From Devosia sp. A8/3-2 (lineage in GTDB: Bacteria; Pseudomonadota; Alphaproteobacteria; Rhizobiales; Devosiaceae), in NCBI GenBank assembly GCA_025452255.1, contig CP104974.1:2706156-2770155 (forward strand): a stretch of 64,000 bases of DNA. The letters are read 5' to 3'. A program made the position numbers and the translations under genes. Of the stretch, positions 1-10,499 are shown in pieces. Position 1 is the stretch's first letter; each line of letters opens with the position of its first letter. The notes beneath the pieces are model-generated. The model saw only the letters and a program-made list of their open reading frames with translations, had not been told where the DNA came from and searched no databases.

Positions 1-1
1 G

Positions 2-166
2 TTCCGGGGTGCCGGCGCCGTGCTGCTCGTGGCCATGATCGGGGCGATCGTCCTGACCCTGCGCCACAAGCCCAACGTCAAGCGGCAGAACCCGCTTGAT
101 CAGGTTGGGCGCAAGCCATCGGAGGCCGTCAAGGTCGTCAAAGTCAAAAGCGGTCAAGGGCTGTAG
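2..166 (+). CDS. nuoJ: NADH-quinone oxidoreductase subunit J, C-terminal end
   Basis: Only the last 54 codons are present; the gene runs in from the left edge. The readable part has a hydrophobic helix containing [16 protein letters not shown] and then a basic, lysine-rich tail, the usual end of NuoJ, a membrane subunit of complex I. It stops at TAG nine bases before the nuoK ATG, with a GGAGG ribosome site in the gap. The following nuoK-L-M-N order confirms the identity. Confidence 0.88.
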   Translation, partial: FRGAGAVLLVAMIGAIVLTLRHKPNVKRQNPLDQVGRKPSEAVKVVKVKSGQGL

Positions 167-175
167 GAGGCAAAT

Positions 176-491
176 ATGGGCTTGGGTATCGGGCTCGGTC
201 ACTACCTGACCGTAGCAGCAATTCTGTTCACGCTCGGCGTGTTCGGCATTTTTCTCAACCGCAAGAACGTTATCGTCATTCTGATGTCGGTGGAATTGAT
301 CCTGCTGGCCGTCAATCTGAACTTCGTCGCTTTCAGCGCGCAGCTCAATGACTTGCAGGGGCAGGTATTCGCCCTGCTGATCCTCACCGTGGCCGCCGCA
401 GAGGCCGCCATCGGCTTCGGCGATCCCGGTTATTTTCTATCGCAATCGCGGCTCCATCGCGGTTGAAGACGTCAACATGATGAAGGGCTAA
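176..491 (+). CDS. nuoK: NADH-quinone oxidoreductase subunit K (one frameshift)
   Basis: Small three-helix membrane subunit of complex I, part of the proton-translocating arm. The frame from ATG 176 carries the family core ([50 protein letters not shown]), including the conserved helix glutamates. An apparent extra base near 418 shifts the frame; the C-terminus ([20 protein letters not shown]) continues one frame over and ends at TAA 489-491. Restored length is about 104 residues, normal for NuoK. The shift is probably a sequence error, since this complex I gene set is otherwise complete. Confidence 0.9.
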
Positions 492-502
492 GAACCTCCG
501 CT

Positions 503-2553
503 ATGATTCAAGCGATTGTTTTCCTGCCCCTTATCGGCGCCTTGATCGCCGGACTGCTGGGGCGCACTATCGGGCACCGGCCCAGTGAGTACATCACCAC
601 GGGGCTCCTGCTGGTTGCTGCCGTCCTGTCTCGGGTCGTCTTCCTGCCGGTCGCCTTTGGTGGCGGGCTGGCTGGCGCCGTGACCGACGGCCATACGGCC
701 GTGGTCAAGGTCGAGATCATGCGCTGGATCCGGGTCGGCGACATGGACCTGCGTTGGACCCTGCGCGTCGATACGCTCACCGCCATCATGCTGGTCGTGG
801 TCAATACCGTCTCGAGCCCGGTGCACGTCTATTCCATCGGCTACATGGCCGACGATCCACATCGCAACCGGTTCTTTGCCTATCTCTCGCTCTTCACCTT
901 CGCCATGCTGATGCTGGTGACGGCCGACAACTTCCTGCAGATGTTCTTCGGCTGGGAAGGCGTGGGTCTGGCGTCCTATCTGCTGATCGGTTTCTGGTAC
1001 ACCAAGCCTTCGGCCAATGCGGCCGCGATGAAGGCCTTCGTGGTCAACCGCGTGGGTGACTTCGGCTTTGCCACGGGCATTTTCGGCGCCTTCATGGTGC
1101 TGGGTCACATCGATTTCGACGGCGCTTTCCATGCTGTGCCCGAAGCATCGACCGCTACCATCCGCTTCCTGTCGTGGGACCTCCACGCCATGACTGTGGT
1201 CTGCCTGCTGCTGTTCATGGGTGCCATGGGCAAGTCGGCGCAGTTCCTGCTGCACACCGGCTGCCGGACGCCATGGAAGGCCCGACCCCGGTGTCGGCGC
1301 TGATCCATGCCGCTACCATGGTGACCGCCGGCGTGTTCATGGTCGCGCTTCTCGCCGCTGTTCGAGACCTCGCCAACTGCCATGACGGTCGTGCTGGTCA
1401 TCGGCGCCATCACTGCCTTCTTCGCGGCAACAGTTGGCCCGGTGCAGAACGACATCAAGCGTGTCATCGCCTATTCGACCTGTAGCCAGCTCGGCTACAT
1501 GTTCGTGGCGCTTGGGGCAGGGGCTTACTCGGCTGGTGTCTTCCACCTCTTCACCCACGCCTTCTTCAAGGCATTGCTGTTCCTGGGTGCCGGCGCTGTT
1601 ATCCACGCCATGCACCATGAGCAGGACATGCGGAACATGGGCGGGCTGGCCAAGAAGATCCCGATCACCTATGCGATGATGATCATCGGCACGCTGGCGC
1701 TCACCGGCGTCGGTATTCCGGGCACGGAATTCCCAGGCTTCGCCGGGTTCTTCTCCAAGGACTCGATCATCGAAGCGGCCTATGCGGTCGGCGGCAATAC
1801 CGGCATGTTCGCCTTCTGGCTGCTGGTCGTCGCAGCCCTGTTCACCAGCTTCTACTCCCGGCGCCTGATCCACCTGACCTTCCACGGCACGCCGCGTCCG
1901 GCTGGCCACGGTCACGACGATCACGCCCATGACGATCACGCGGCTCATGATGACCATGGCCACGATCATGGCTCGGCCTATGACCATGCCCATGAAGCGC
2001 CCAAGGTCATGCTGATCCCGCTCTATGTGCTGGCCTTCGGCGCAGTCGTTGCCGGTGCGGTGTTCTACGGCATGTTCTTCCACGATGTGGAGCATATCGA
2101 ACACTTCTTCGCCGGCTCGCTCGTGGTCGATCACGAGATCATCGAAGCCGCTCACCACGTCCCGCTCTGGGTCAAGTGGAGCGCGACCATCTCGATGATC
2201 CCGGGCTTCGTCGCCGCTCGGTACATGTATATCCGCTCGCCCGAGACCCCCAAACGCCTCGCTGCGCAGAACCCGGCGCTTTACCGGTTCCTGCTCAACA
2301 AGTGGTATTTCGACGAGCTGTACGACCGGATTTTCGTCCGACCCGCACTCTGGATCGGCCGTGCCGTCTGGAAGGGTTTCGACGATTGGCTGATCGATGA
2401 GAAGCTGACCGAGGGCCTTGGCCGTCGCGTGCAGAATGTGACCTCTGGGCCACCAAGCTGCAGTCCGGCTATGTTTACCACTATGCCTTCGCCATGCTGA
2501 TCGGCATTGCGGCGCTGTTGACTCGGGCCATTGTGGCCGGGGGACTGATCTGA
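503..2553 (+). CDS. nuoL: NADH-quinone oxidoreductase subunit L (three frameshifts)
   Basis: Large antiporter-like subunit of the complex I proton pump, with many transmembrane helices. Segments such as [33 protein letters not shown], and [17 protein letters not shown] are diagnostic. Breaks near 1258 (lost T in ACCTGG), 1348 (lost GC in GCGCGC) and 2443 (lost C) are bridged by one continuous protein of about 680 residues. A strongly His/Asp-rich cytoplasmic or periplasmic loop lies at about 1905-1995. The stop overlaps the nuoM ATG (TGATG), so the two are translationally coupled. Confidence 0.93.
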
Positions 2554-4126
2554 TGACCTTCGACAATACCATTCTGACGATCCTGACACGGCTGCCGCTG
2601 GCCGGCGCAATCGTGCTGCTGCTCACGCCCAAGACCTCGCTGAGTGCCATCCGTTGGATCGCACTGAGCGTCACTGTCATCGTGTTCGTGCTCTCGCTCG
2701 CCATGTGGCAGACGTTCGATCCGTCCAATCCGGGCTTCCAGTTCGTCGTGAACAATGCCCGGATCGGCGACACCATCGGCTATCGTGTCGGCGTCGACGG
2801 CATTTCGGTGTTGTTCGTGGTGCTGACCGCATTGCTGATGCCGTTTGCGATCTCGGCCAGCTGGGAATCCATCGACGTTAGGGTCAAGGAATACATGATC
2901 GTATTCCTGATCCTTGAGACCCTGATGATCGGCGTGTTCACTACGCTCGATCTGGCCATGTTCTACGTGTTCTTCGAAGGCACGCTGCTACCGATGTTCC
3001 TGATCATCGGTATCTGGGGCGGCGCACGCCGCATCCGAGCCAGCTACAAGTTCTTCTTCTACACCTTCACCGGCTCGGTGCTGATGCTGCTGGCCATCAT
3101 GGCCATGTATTGGAATGGCGGCACGACCGACATCACCAAGCTTTTGACGCATGAATTCCCCAAGAGCATGCAGCCACGGCTGTGGTGGGCGTTCTTCGCC
3201 TCGCTCGCGGTGAAAATGCCGATGTGGCCGTTCCATCGCTGGCTGCCCGAAGCCCACGTGCAGGCGCCGACCGCCGGCTCGGTGATCTCGGCCGCCATTC
3301 TGCTCAAGCTGGGCGGCTATGGTTTCCTGCGCTTCAGCCTGCCCATGTTCCCCGACGCTTCGGCACAATTCGCCAATATCGTCTTCTTCCTTTCGGTCGC
3401 CGCCATCATTTTGACCTCGCTGGTCGCCACTGGTGCAGACCGATATCAAGAAGCTGATCGCCTATTCGTCCGTGGCGCATATGGGCTTTGTCACCATGGG
3501 TATCTTTGCGGGCAATGCGCTCGGCATCCGAGGTGCGATGTTCCAGATGATCTCGCACGGCATTGTCTCCAGCGCGCTCTTCCTTTGCGTCGGCGTCATC
3601 TATGACCGCATGCACACCCGCGATATCGAAGCCTATGGCGGGCTGGTCGAGCGTATGCCGCGCTATGCCTTCGCCTTCATGGTCTTCACCATGGCCAATG
3701 TCAGTCTCCCCGGCACGTCCGGCTTTGTCGGCGAATTCCTGACCATGATCGGTGTGTTCCAGGTCAATACACGGGTCGCATTCGGCGCAGCCTTCGGTGT
3801 GATCTTCTCGGCCTGCTACGCTCTGTGGCTCTATCGCCGGGTGATTTTCGGCGCACTGACCAAGGATAGCCTCAAGGCCATTCTCGATCTCAATCTGCGC
3901 GAAAAGATCATTCTCTATCCGCTGATCGTGCTGACCATCGTCTTCGGCTTCTATCCCTCGCCGATCCTCGATACGACAGCCGCCGCGGTCGACAATCTGG
4001 TCACCCATTACGCTACGGCAGTCGGCCTCGACCCCGCCGTTTCGCTGGCCGACGCGCAAGCGCCACTCGAGACATGCCGACCCGGCGACCGCTGCAGAGC
4101 CGGCCGCCGAGCCTGCTGCCCACTAG
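2553..4126 (+). CDS. nuoM: NADH-quinone oxidoreductase subunit M (two frameshifts)
   Basis: Antiporter-like membrane subunit of complex I. Conserved pieces are [45 protein letters not shown] and [17 protein letters not shown], including the helix glutamate and lysines needed for proton transfer in the family. An extra A at 3429 turns GCCCTGG into GCCACTGG. A second +1 shift near 4068 moves the Ala/Glu-rich C-terminus into the frame ending at TAG 4124-4126, nine bases before nuoN. Without that second shift the reading frame would run past the nuoN start. Confidence 0.92.
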
Positions 4127-4135
4127 GAGAGTCCC

Positions 4136-5583
4136 GTGAACTCTGACGTTATCGATTTCGCGAGCCCGGCTCCTGCCTATCCCGAAATGCTGCTGGCAAT
4201 CGGCGCGATCGTGCTGCTGCTGGTTGGTGTGGTGATCAACAAAGAACGCTCGCCGCTGATTTCCTATCTGGCGGTCGTGCTGCTGGCCGCCGTGGCGCTG
4301 CTGGTCATGTTCCAGCCGGTGGATGGCGTGCTGTTCAATGGCGTCTTCATTGCCGACGGCTTCGCGCGTTACATGAAGGTGTTGGTGCTGGGCGGTTCGG
4401 CCTTTGCGCTGCTCCTCTCGCTGCCCAATGCAGTCGAGAACGGCACGCATAAGTTCAGAATATGCCATCCTCGTTCTGCTGGCGACGCTCGGCATGATGA
4501 TGATGGTCTCGGCCAACGACCTGATGAGCCTTTACATCGGCATCGAGCTGCAATCGCTGGCGCTCTACGTGCTCGCGGCCATCAAGCGCGACGATAGCAA
4601 GGCGACCGAAGCGGGCCTCAAGTATTTCGTGCTCGGCGCTCTGTCCTCGGGCATGCTGCTCTACGGCGCTTCCTTCCTCTATGGCTTCACCGGCCACACC
4701 AATCTGCAGGAAATCGTCATCGCGATCGCCAATGAAGGCCGCTCGATCGGTCTGGTGTTTGGCGTGGTGTTCCTGCTGGCCGGTATCGCCTTCAAGATTT
4801 CGGCTGTGCCGTTCCATATGTGGACGCCTGACGTCTATGAAGGCGCGCCGACCCCGGTAACGGCTTTCTTCGCCACGGCGCCAAAAGTGGCGGCGATGAC
4901 GCTGATGGTTCGCTCGGTGATGGATACGTTCGCGCCCATCGCCCATGATTGGCAGCAGATCGTCATTTTCCTCTCGATCGCCTCCATGGTGCTGGCGGCC
5001 TTCGCCGCCATCGGCCAGAAGTCGATCAAGCGCCTGATTGCCTATTCCTCCATCGGCCATGTCGGCTTTGCCACGGTGGGCCTGTCCTCCGGCACCCGGG
5101 TGGGTGTCGAGGGCGTGGCAATTTACATGGCGATCTATGTCGCCATGACCGTGGGGCTGTTCGCCTGCATTCTCTCGCTGCGTAGCGAAGAGGGCTATGT
5201 CGAGAATATCGACGATCTGGCCGGTGTCAGCGCAGACAAGGCCATTCGTGGCCGCCATCATGGCCATCCTGATGTTCTCGCTGATCGGCATGCCGCCGCT
5301 GGCCGGGTTCTTTGCCAAGTGGCACGCCTTCCTCGCCGCCATCGACGCCCAGCTCTACGTGCTGGCAGTGATCGGCGTGCTGGCTTCTGCCATCAGCGCC
5401 TTCTACTACCTGCGCGTCGTCAAGGTGATGTATTTCGACGAACCCGTCCGCAAGTTCGCGGCGGTTCCGGCCGAGCTCAACATCATCATGGCGGTGAGCG
5501 GTTTCCTCATCGTCACCTATTACTTCACGGTCGGTAGCCCGCTGGCAAATGCCGCGCATACCGCCGCGGGAAGCCTGTTCTAG
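4136..5583 (+). CDS. nuoN: NADH-quinone oxidoreductase subunit N (two frameshifts)
   Basis: Third antiporter-like subunit of complex I and last nuo gene here. It starts at GTG 4136, with a GGAGAG sequence just upstream. Core segments include [16 protein letters not shown], KAGAxP-like [20 protein letters not shown] and [15 protein letters not shown]. Breaks are an extra A at 4457 (TTCGAA read as TTCAGAA) and an extra G near 5240. The rest reads through [13 protein letters not shown] to TAG 5581-5583. Restored length is about 480 residues, normal. Confidence 0.92.
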
Positions 5584-6412
5584 GTGGCGGATTTCTCACT
5601 GGGTTCAAAAGCGCGCGGCCGGATATCGGTTGCGCGCGTTTGACTCGATCGGCTCGACCACCGCCGAGGCCGTAGCTGCGGCCGCAGCCGGCGATGCCGG
5701 TGGCATCTGGTTTGTGGCCACCGAGCAAACGGCAGGTCGCGGCCGGCAGGGCAGGGTCTGGGTGCATACGCCGGGCAATTTGGCGGCCACGCTGCTGATT
5801 GTCCCCGACGCCGACCCGGCTTTGGCCGCAACATTGGGCTTTGTGGCCGGTGTCGCCATCGGCGCGGCCCTTGACGCCGTGCTGCCCCCGGGGACTGTCA
5901 AGGTTGGCCTTGATGGCGCCGACGGCGTTGATGGCAGGAGCCGCGTGGCCCTCAAATGGCCCAACGACGTTCTGGCCGATGGTGCCAAGCTGGTCGGTAT
6001 TGGCCTTGAAGCGACCAAGCGTAACGATGGTCGCCATGCAATTGCCATTGGCATCGGCGTCAATATTGTTGCGGCGCCTACCGATTTGCCCTATCCGGCG
6101 ACCAGCCCGGCCGAACTCGGTGTCACGCGCTCGGCGCAGGATGTATTCGAGGCGCTCAGCGACGCTCGGGTGGAAACTTTCCGGCTGTGGGATGATGGCC
6201 GCGGTATTGGCGACGTGCTCAAGCGCTGGCGCAGATCCGCCGCAGGTATTGGTGCACCCGTAGCGGTGAACCAGAACGGCGCCATTGTGCGCGGGATTTT
6301 TGAAACAATCGATGACGCGGGGCGACTGATCGTCCGCGCCAATGATGATAGTCGCATCGCAATCACGGCGGGCGACGTGCATTTTGGGGCAACGGCCAGC
6401 GCCCGAAGCTGA
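5584..6412 (+). CDS. birA: Biotin-[acetyl-CoA carboxylase] ligase (one frameshift)
   Basis: Attaches biotin to the biotin carboxyl carrier protein through biotinyl-AMP. Visible motifs are SIGSTTAEA, TEQTAGRGRQGRVW (the biotinyl-AMP loop) and LKWPNDVLADGAKLVGI. There is no N-terminal helix-turn-helix, so it is the short non-repressor type. The frame upstream of 5620 lies inside nuoN. A GTG directly after the nuoN stop gives a sensible N-terminus if one extra C in GGCCGG near 5620 is removed. The nuoN-birA-rnj order is common in Rhizobiales, which supports an operon. Confidence 0.86.
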
Positions 6413-6484
6413 CCACCACTATAGCGCGGCGACCGGCAACCAAAGTTGCGACCGGCGCCGCGCCTGAAAGGACTAAACTGACCC

Positions 6485-8161
6485 ATGGCTAAAACCCAAA
6501 GGGATGAACTCGTCTTTGTGCCGCTTGGCGGCGTTGGCGAGATCGGCATGAATATGGGCGCTTACGGCTTCGGCCCTGAGAACGCCCGCAAATGGATCGT
6601 CGTCGATTGCGGCGTCAGCTTCGGCGGGCCCGATCTGCCGGGGATCAGAACTGATCATGGCCAACCCCGAATTCCTCGAGGAGCGCGCCGATGACGTGCT
6701 CGCCCTGATCCTCACCCACAGCCACGAAGACCATTACGGCGCTGTGCTCGACCTGTGGCCGGGCTTCGAAAAGCCGGTCTTTGCTACGCCCTTCACCTCG
6801 GCCATGCTGGCAGCGAAGCGGGCAGGGGACGGTATTGTCGAAAATGTCGACATCACCATCATGCGTCCGGGCAAGCCGTTCACTGTCGGCCCCTTCACCA
6901 TCGAGGCGATCAACGTTGCCCACTCGATCCCCGAGTCCAATGGCCTGCTGATCTCGACCCCCGTTGGCCGTGCCCTGCATACCGGCGACTGGAAGCTCGA
7001 CCCGACGCCCGTTGGCAATGCGCCGACGGATGTCGTGCGCCTCCGAGCCATCGGCCGAGGATCGCACCACGCCACTGGCGCTGATCTGCGACTCCACCAA
7101 TGCCATGAAGGACGGCGAGAGCCCGAGTGAAGCGGACGTTGCCGCGACGCTGGCCGCTCTCATCGCCGAAGCGCCGCATCGCGTTGCCGTCACCACTTTC
7201 GCGTCCAATGTCGGCCGCGTCATCTCCATCGTCCGTGCCGCCCAGAAGGCTGGCCGGCAGGTGGTGATGTCCGGTCGCTCGCTGCACCGGATCACCGGCA
7301 TTGCCCGCGAACTGGGTATGCTTGAAGGCCTGCCGCCGCTGCTCGACCAGGACGCCTATAAGAGCGTGCCGCGCGACAAATGCGTGCTGATCTGCACCGG
7401 CAGCCGGGGCGAGGCGCGCGCCGCCATTGCCCGCATCGCCCGGGGCGACCATCCGGTGATCGACCTGACCGCTGGTGATCGCATGATCTTCTCGTCTCGG
7501 GCCATTCCGGGGAATGAGCGCGAAGTCATCGATATTCAGAACCTTCTGATCGACAAGGGCATCGAGATCATCACGCAGAAGGATGGCACGGTGCACGTCA
7601 CCGGCCACCCCCGCCGCGACGAACTCCGCAAACTCTATGAATGGACCAAGCCGGACGTGCTGGTTCCGGTGCATGGCGAAGCCATGCATCTGGATGCCCA
7701 TGCCAAGCTGGGCCGCGAGGCCGGCATTACCAATGTATGCAGAAACGCGCAATGGCGATTTGGTCCGCCTCTTCCCCGAACCCATGGTGCTCCGGGCCGA
7801 AGTGCGCACCGGCGAGCTTTATCTCGACGGGCTCGTGCTCTGCACCCCCGAAGAGAGCGGCGTAAAGGGCCGCCGCCGGCTGTCGTTTGGCGGCCATATC
7901 GTGGTCAGCCTCTGCGTCAATGGCTCCGGCCATATTGTCTCTGGCCCGGATCTGGTGATCGAAGGCCTGCCCGAGACTGAGGATGAATCGCTGACCGACT
8001 CGGTGGAAGACACCATTGCCGGCGTGCTGAAGTCGGTGCCGGCCAAGCGCCGCAGCGACACCGAAGTGCTGAACTCAGCCTTGTTCAAGGGCATCCGCAA
8101 CGAGGTCAACGCCTATTGGGGCCGCAAGCCCAACGTTTCGGTCTTCGTGCACCGCGTCTAG
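6485..8161 (+). CDS. rnj: Ribonuclease J (three frameshifts)
   Basis: Metallo-beta-lactamase/beta-CASP ribonuclease for mRNA decay and RNA maturation in alphaproteobacteria. The metal motif THSHEDHYGAV (HxHxDH), LHTGDWKLDPTP, LICDSTNAM, VLICTGSRGE and HVTGHPRRDELRKLYEW with PVHGE are all present. Breaks are an A inserted in ATCGAAC at 6647, a C in CTCGAG near 7043, and a further shift near 7735 just after AGITN. The protein continues in the next frame each time and ends KPNVSVFVHRV. The start is ATG 6485, after a 72-base gap from birA. Confidence 0.93.
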
Positions 8162-8280
8162 GCGAGACGGAATGTCCCACCGGCAGGCTGCTGGTGGGGC
8201 TGTCGGAACAAACCACGCGGCGCTATTGTCGGCGCCACGTCGTTTGCCTGCCGGGGCAGAGCGCTCCTAAGGAATTTTAA

Positions 8281-8531
8281 ATGCAGATTGGCTCATTTCT
8301 CGCTGTGTTCTTCGTCATCTGGTGGCTGTCTTTTGTCGCCGTGCTGCCGATCGGCAATCAGAGCCAGTCCGAAGCTGGGGCAGAGATCGTGGCAGGCACC
8401 GATCCGGCGCGCTGGTAAGCCCGCGCCTATGGCGCAAGATTGGGATGGCGACGGCCCTTGCTATCGTCTTTACCGGCCTGCTGCTCTGGGGCCTAAGCAA
8501 TGAGACCCTGCACCACTACTGGAACCGCTAA
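8281..8531 (+). CDS. DUF1467 family small membrane protein (one frameshift)
   Basis: Short inner-membrane protein with two helices. The N-terminus reads FVIWWLSFVAVLPIGNQSQ and, after one lost G near 8413, the second half reads VSPRLWRKIGMATALAIVFTG. This two-helix layout with a GTDPxAPxxPRLWRK-like linker is typical of DUF1467, which often sits between rnj and proS in Hyphomicrobiales. Function unknown. AAGGAATTT just upstream gives a weak ribosome site. Restored length is about 83 residues. Confidence 0.8.
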
Positions 8532-8850
8532 GCGCGCGAACCTTGCCCACGGCGTGGACATGCGCCATGACGAGCACGGCCGCCGAGTCCGCCTCATTCG
8601 CATTGGCCAGCATGATGCTCGTCCAGCCCTTGCGACCCCACGCATTATTGATCGGCTGAAAAATCTGCGGCGCGAGTTGGCATTTGAACTCCTGCTCATC
8701 TGGTGTCAGCGCAAGATTTGCGGATAATCCATCGCCCGCCGGGGTCACAAAGATGCGATCCACTTTGAACGCCGCCCGCTCGAAATGCGGCGCTTCCGTC
8801 GTGCCGAGCAAGGCTAGCGCCAACCGCCTCAAATCTGCTGCTGTGGCCAT
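8528..8850 (-). CDS. MmcQ/YjbR family protein (3-prime end frame uncertain)
   Basis: Small DNA-binding-fold protein of the YjbR type (formerly DUF419); cellular role not established. The readable part is MATAADLRRLALALLGTTEA, FKVDRIFVTPAGDG, LTPDEQEFKCQLAPQIFQP and NNAWGRKGWTSIML, matching the family order. The last residues are unclear. The uninterrupted frame runs on into the DUF1467 gene, whereas a family-like WRMSTP ending lies one frame over and would stop near 8528, giving convergent overlapping stops. A frameshift near the end is therefore likely. Confidence 0.7.
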
Positions 8851-8875
8851 GTTTCTGTCCAATCCTACCGGCGGA

Positions 8876-8904
8876 AACAAAAAAGCGGGGCACAAGGCCC
8901 CGCT
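8876..8904 (-). terminator. Rho-independent terminator, minus strand
   Basis: Perfect 8 bp stem AGCGGGGC/GCCCCGCT (8884-8891 with 8897-8904) and a five-base loop. Read on the minus strand it is followed by a run of Ts. It points away from proS, so it would end a minus-strand transcript from the 8935-9044 region, upstream of the yjbR start. Confidence 0.75.
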
Positions 8905-8934
8905 GGATTGAGTTTGTTCGACAATACGCTGGTC

Positions 8935-9044
8935 TTAGGCGCGCTCATAAAGCGGCAGCCAACGCTCCTCCCTTGACGTTGTCGACGTCCAGCGGTTTAA
9001 ACCGCCTTTGTTTTATTGGGACGAACCCTAACAACTTGTCCCAT
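8935..9044 (-). CDS. Possible small protein, about 36 residues (frameshifted)
   Basis: Not a recognised gene. From ATG 9044 the minus strand reads MGQVVRVRPNKTKAV and then stops. If one base is adjusted near 8990, translation continues as NRWTSTTSREERWLPLYERA to TAA 8935-8937. The basic start and WLPLYE-like end look protein-like. A clean minus-strand terminator lies 31 bases downstream with no other gene to serve. Given the local indel rate a one-base break is plausible, but homology was not tested. Confidence 0.35.
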
Positions 9045-9151
9045 AGCTGTCACCTAGATTCTGCATGCCATCCATGCTTGCATCGGATGGACGAGTAGGA
9101 TTTCAGTGGGCATCAAGAGAACCTATGAGTCGATCCTGTTGCGGAGCCGAA

Positions 9152-10499
9152 ATGCGCCTGTCTCGTTATTTTTTGCCGGTGCTGCGGGACGTTCCCAAGG
9201 ATGCCGAAATCGCCTCCCACCGCCTGATGTTGCGGGCTGGGATGATCAAGCAGCAGGCCTCGGGCCTCTATTCTCGGCTGCCGCTGGGCTACAAGGTGCT
9301 GATGAAGGTCAAGGCCATCATCGAGGAGGAGCAGAACCGCTCCGGCGCGATCAGAACTGCTGATGCCCACCATCCAGTCGGCCGATCTGTGGCGCGAGAG
9401 CGGGCGCTATGACGCCTATGGCAAAGAGATGCTGCGCATCGAGGATCGGAACGAGCGTGAATTCCTCTATGGTCCCACCAATGAGGAGGTGATCACCGAC
9501 ATCTTCCGGACCTATGTGAAGTCCTACAAGGACTTGCCGCTCAATCTTTATCACGTCCAGTGGAAGTTCCACGACGAGGTCCGGCCACGCTTCGGCACCA
9601 TGCGCAGCCGCGAATTCCTGATGAAGGATGCTTATTCCTTCGACCTGAACAAGGAAGACGCTGTCAAAGCCTATGAACGCATGTTCGTGGCCTATCTGCG
9701 CACTTATGCCCGCATGGGGCTGACGGCCATTCCGATGCGCGCCGATACCGGCCCCATTGGCGGCGATCTCAGCCACGAATTCATCATCTTGGCCGATACG
9801 GGCAGCGCGGTGTTCTGCGACCGCCGCCTGTTGGACAAACCCATTCCGCCTAAGGACATCGACTTCCGGGGCGATCTGAATCCTGTGTTTAACGATTGGA
9901 CTTCGCTCTATGCCGCGACCGAAGACATGGTCGATATGGCTGAGTTCGAGGCAACAGTGCCGGAGGAACATCGGGTTTCTGCACGCGGGATCGAAGTTGG
10001 CCATATTTTCTACTTCGGGACCAAGTACTCCGAGCCGATGAAGGCGACCGTGACCGGTCCCGACGGCAAGGAAATTATCGTGCATGGAGGCTCTTACGGT
10101 GTTGGACCGTCTCGTCTCGTTCCCACGATCATCGAGGCATTCCACGACGACGCCGGCATTATCTGGCCGGTATCAGTCGCGCCGTTCGAGGCGGTGTTGA
10201 TCAATCTCAAGGCGGGTGACGCCGAATGCGACGCAGCATGCGACAAGCTCTATGCGGAGCTCAATGCTGCCGGCCTCGACATGCTCTATGACGATCGTGA
10301 CCGGGGGCAGGGGCCAAGTTCACCACTGCCGATCTGATTGGCATTCCCTACCAGATCATCCACGGGGCCGCGTGGGCTCAAGGCCGGCGAGGCCGAAATC
10401 AAGCACCGTAAGAGCGGCGAGCGCGAAACGCTGCCGATCGCTGACGCTGTTGCGCGTCTCAAGGGCCTGATCGAACCGCAAAGAAAGACTGACATTTGA
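9152..10499 (+). CDS. proS: Prolyl-tRNA synthetase, short alphaproteobacterial type (three frameshifts)
   Basis: Class II aminoacyl-tRNA synthetase charging tRNA-Pro. The start is taken at [13 protein letters not shown]; the longer open frame upstream looks non-coding. Class II motifs are visible: [54 protein letters not shown] and [12 protein letters not shown]. It lacks the roughly 180-residue editing insertion of the long bacterial form, as expected for this group. Breaks are an extra A at 9353 (ATCGAAC to ATCAGAAC), a lost G near 10312 and an extra G near 10368. The TGA overlaps the lolC start. Confidence 0.93.

Noticed and set aside
488..1255. Long minus-strand open frames opposite nuoL and nuoM
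   Set aside because: They are His/Arg/Asp-rich shadows of membrane genes in GC-rich DNA, with no family resemblance.
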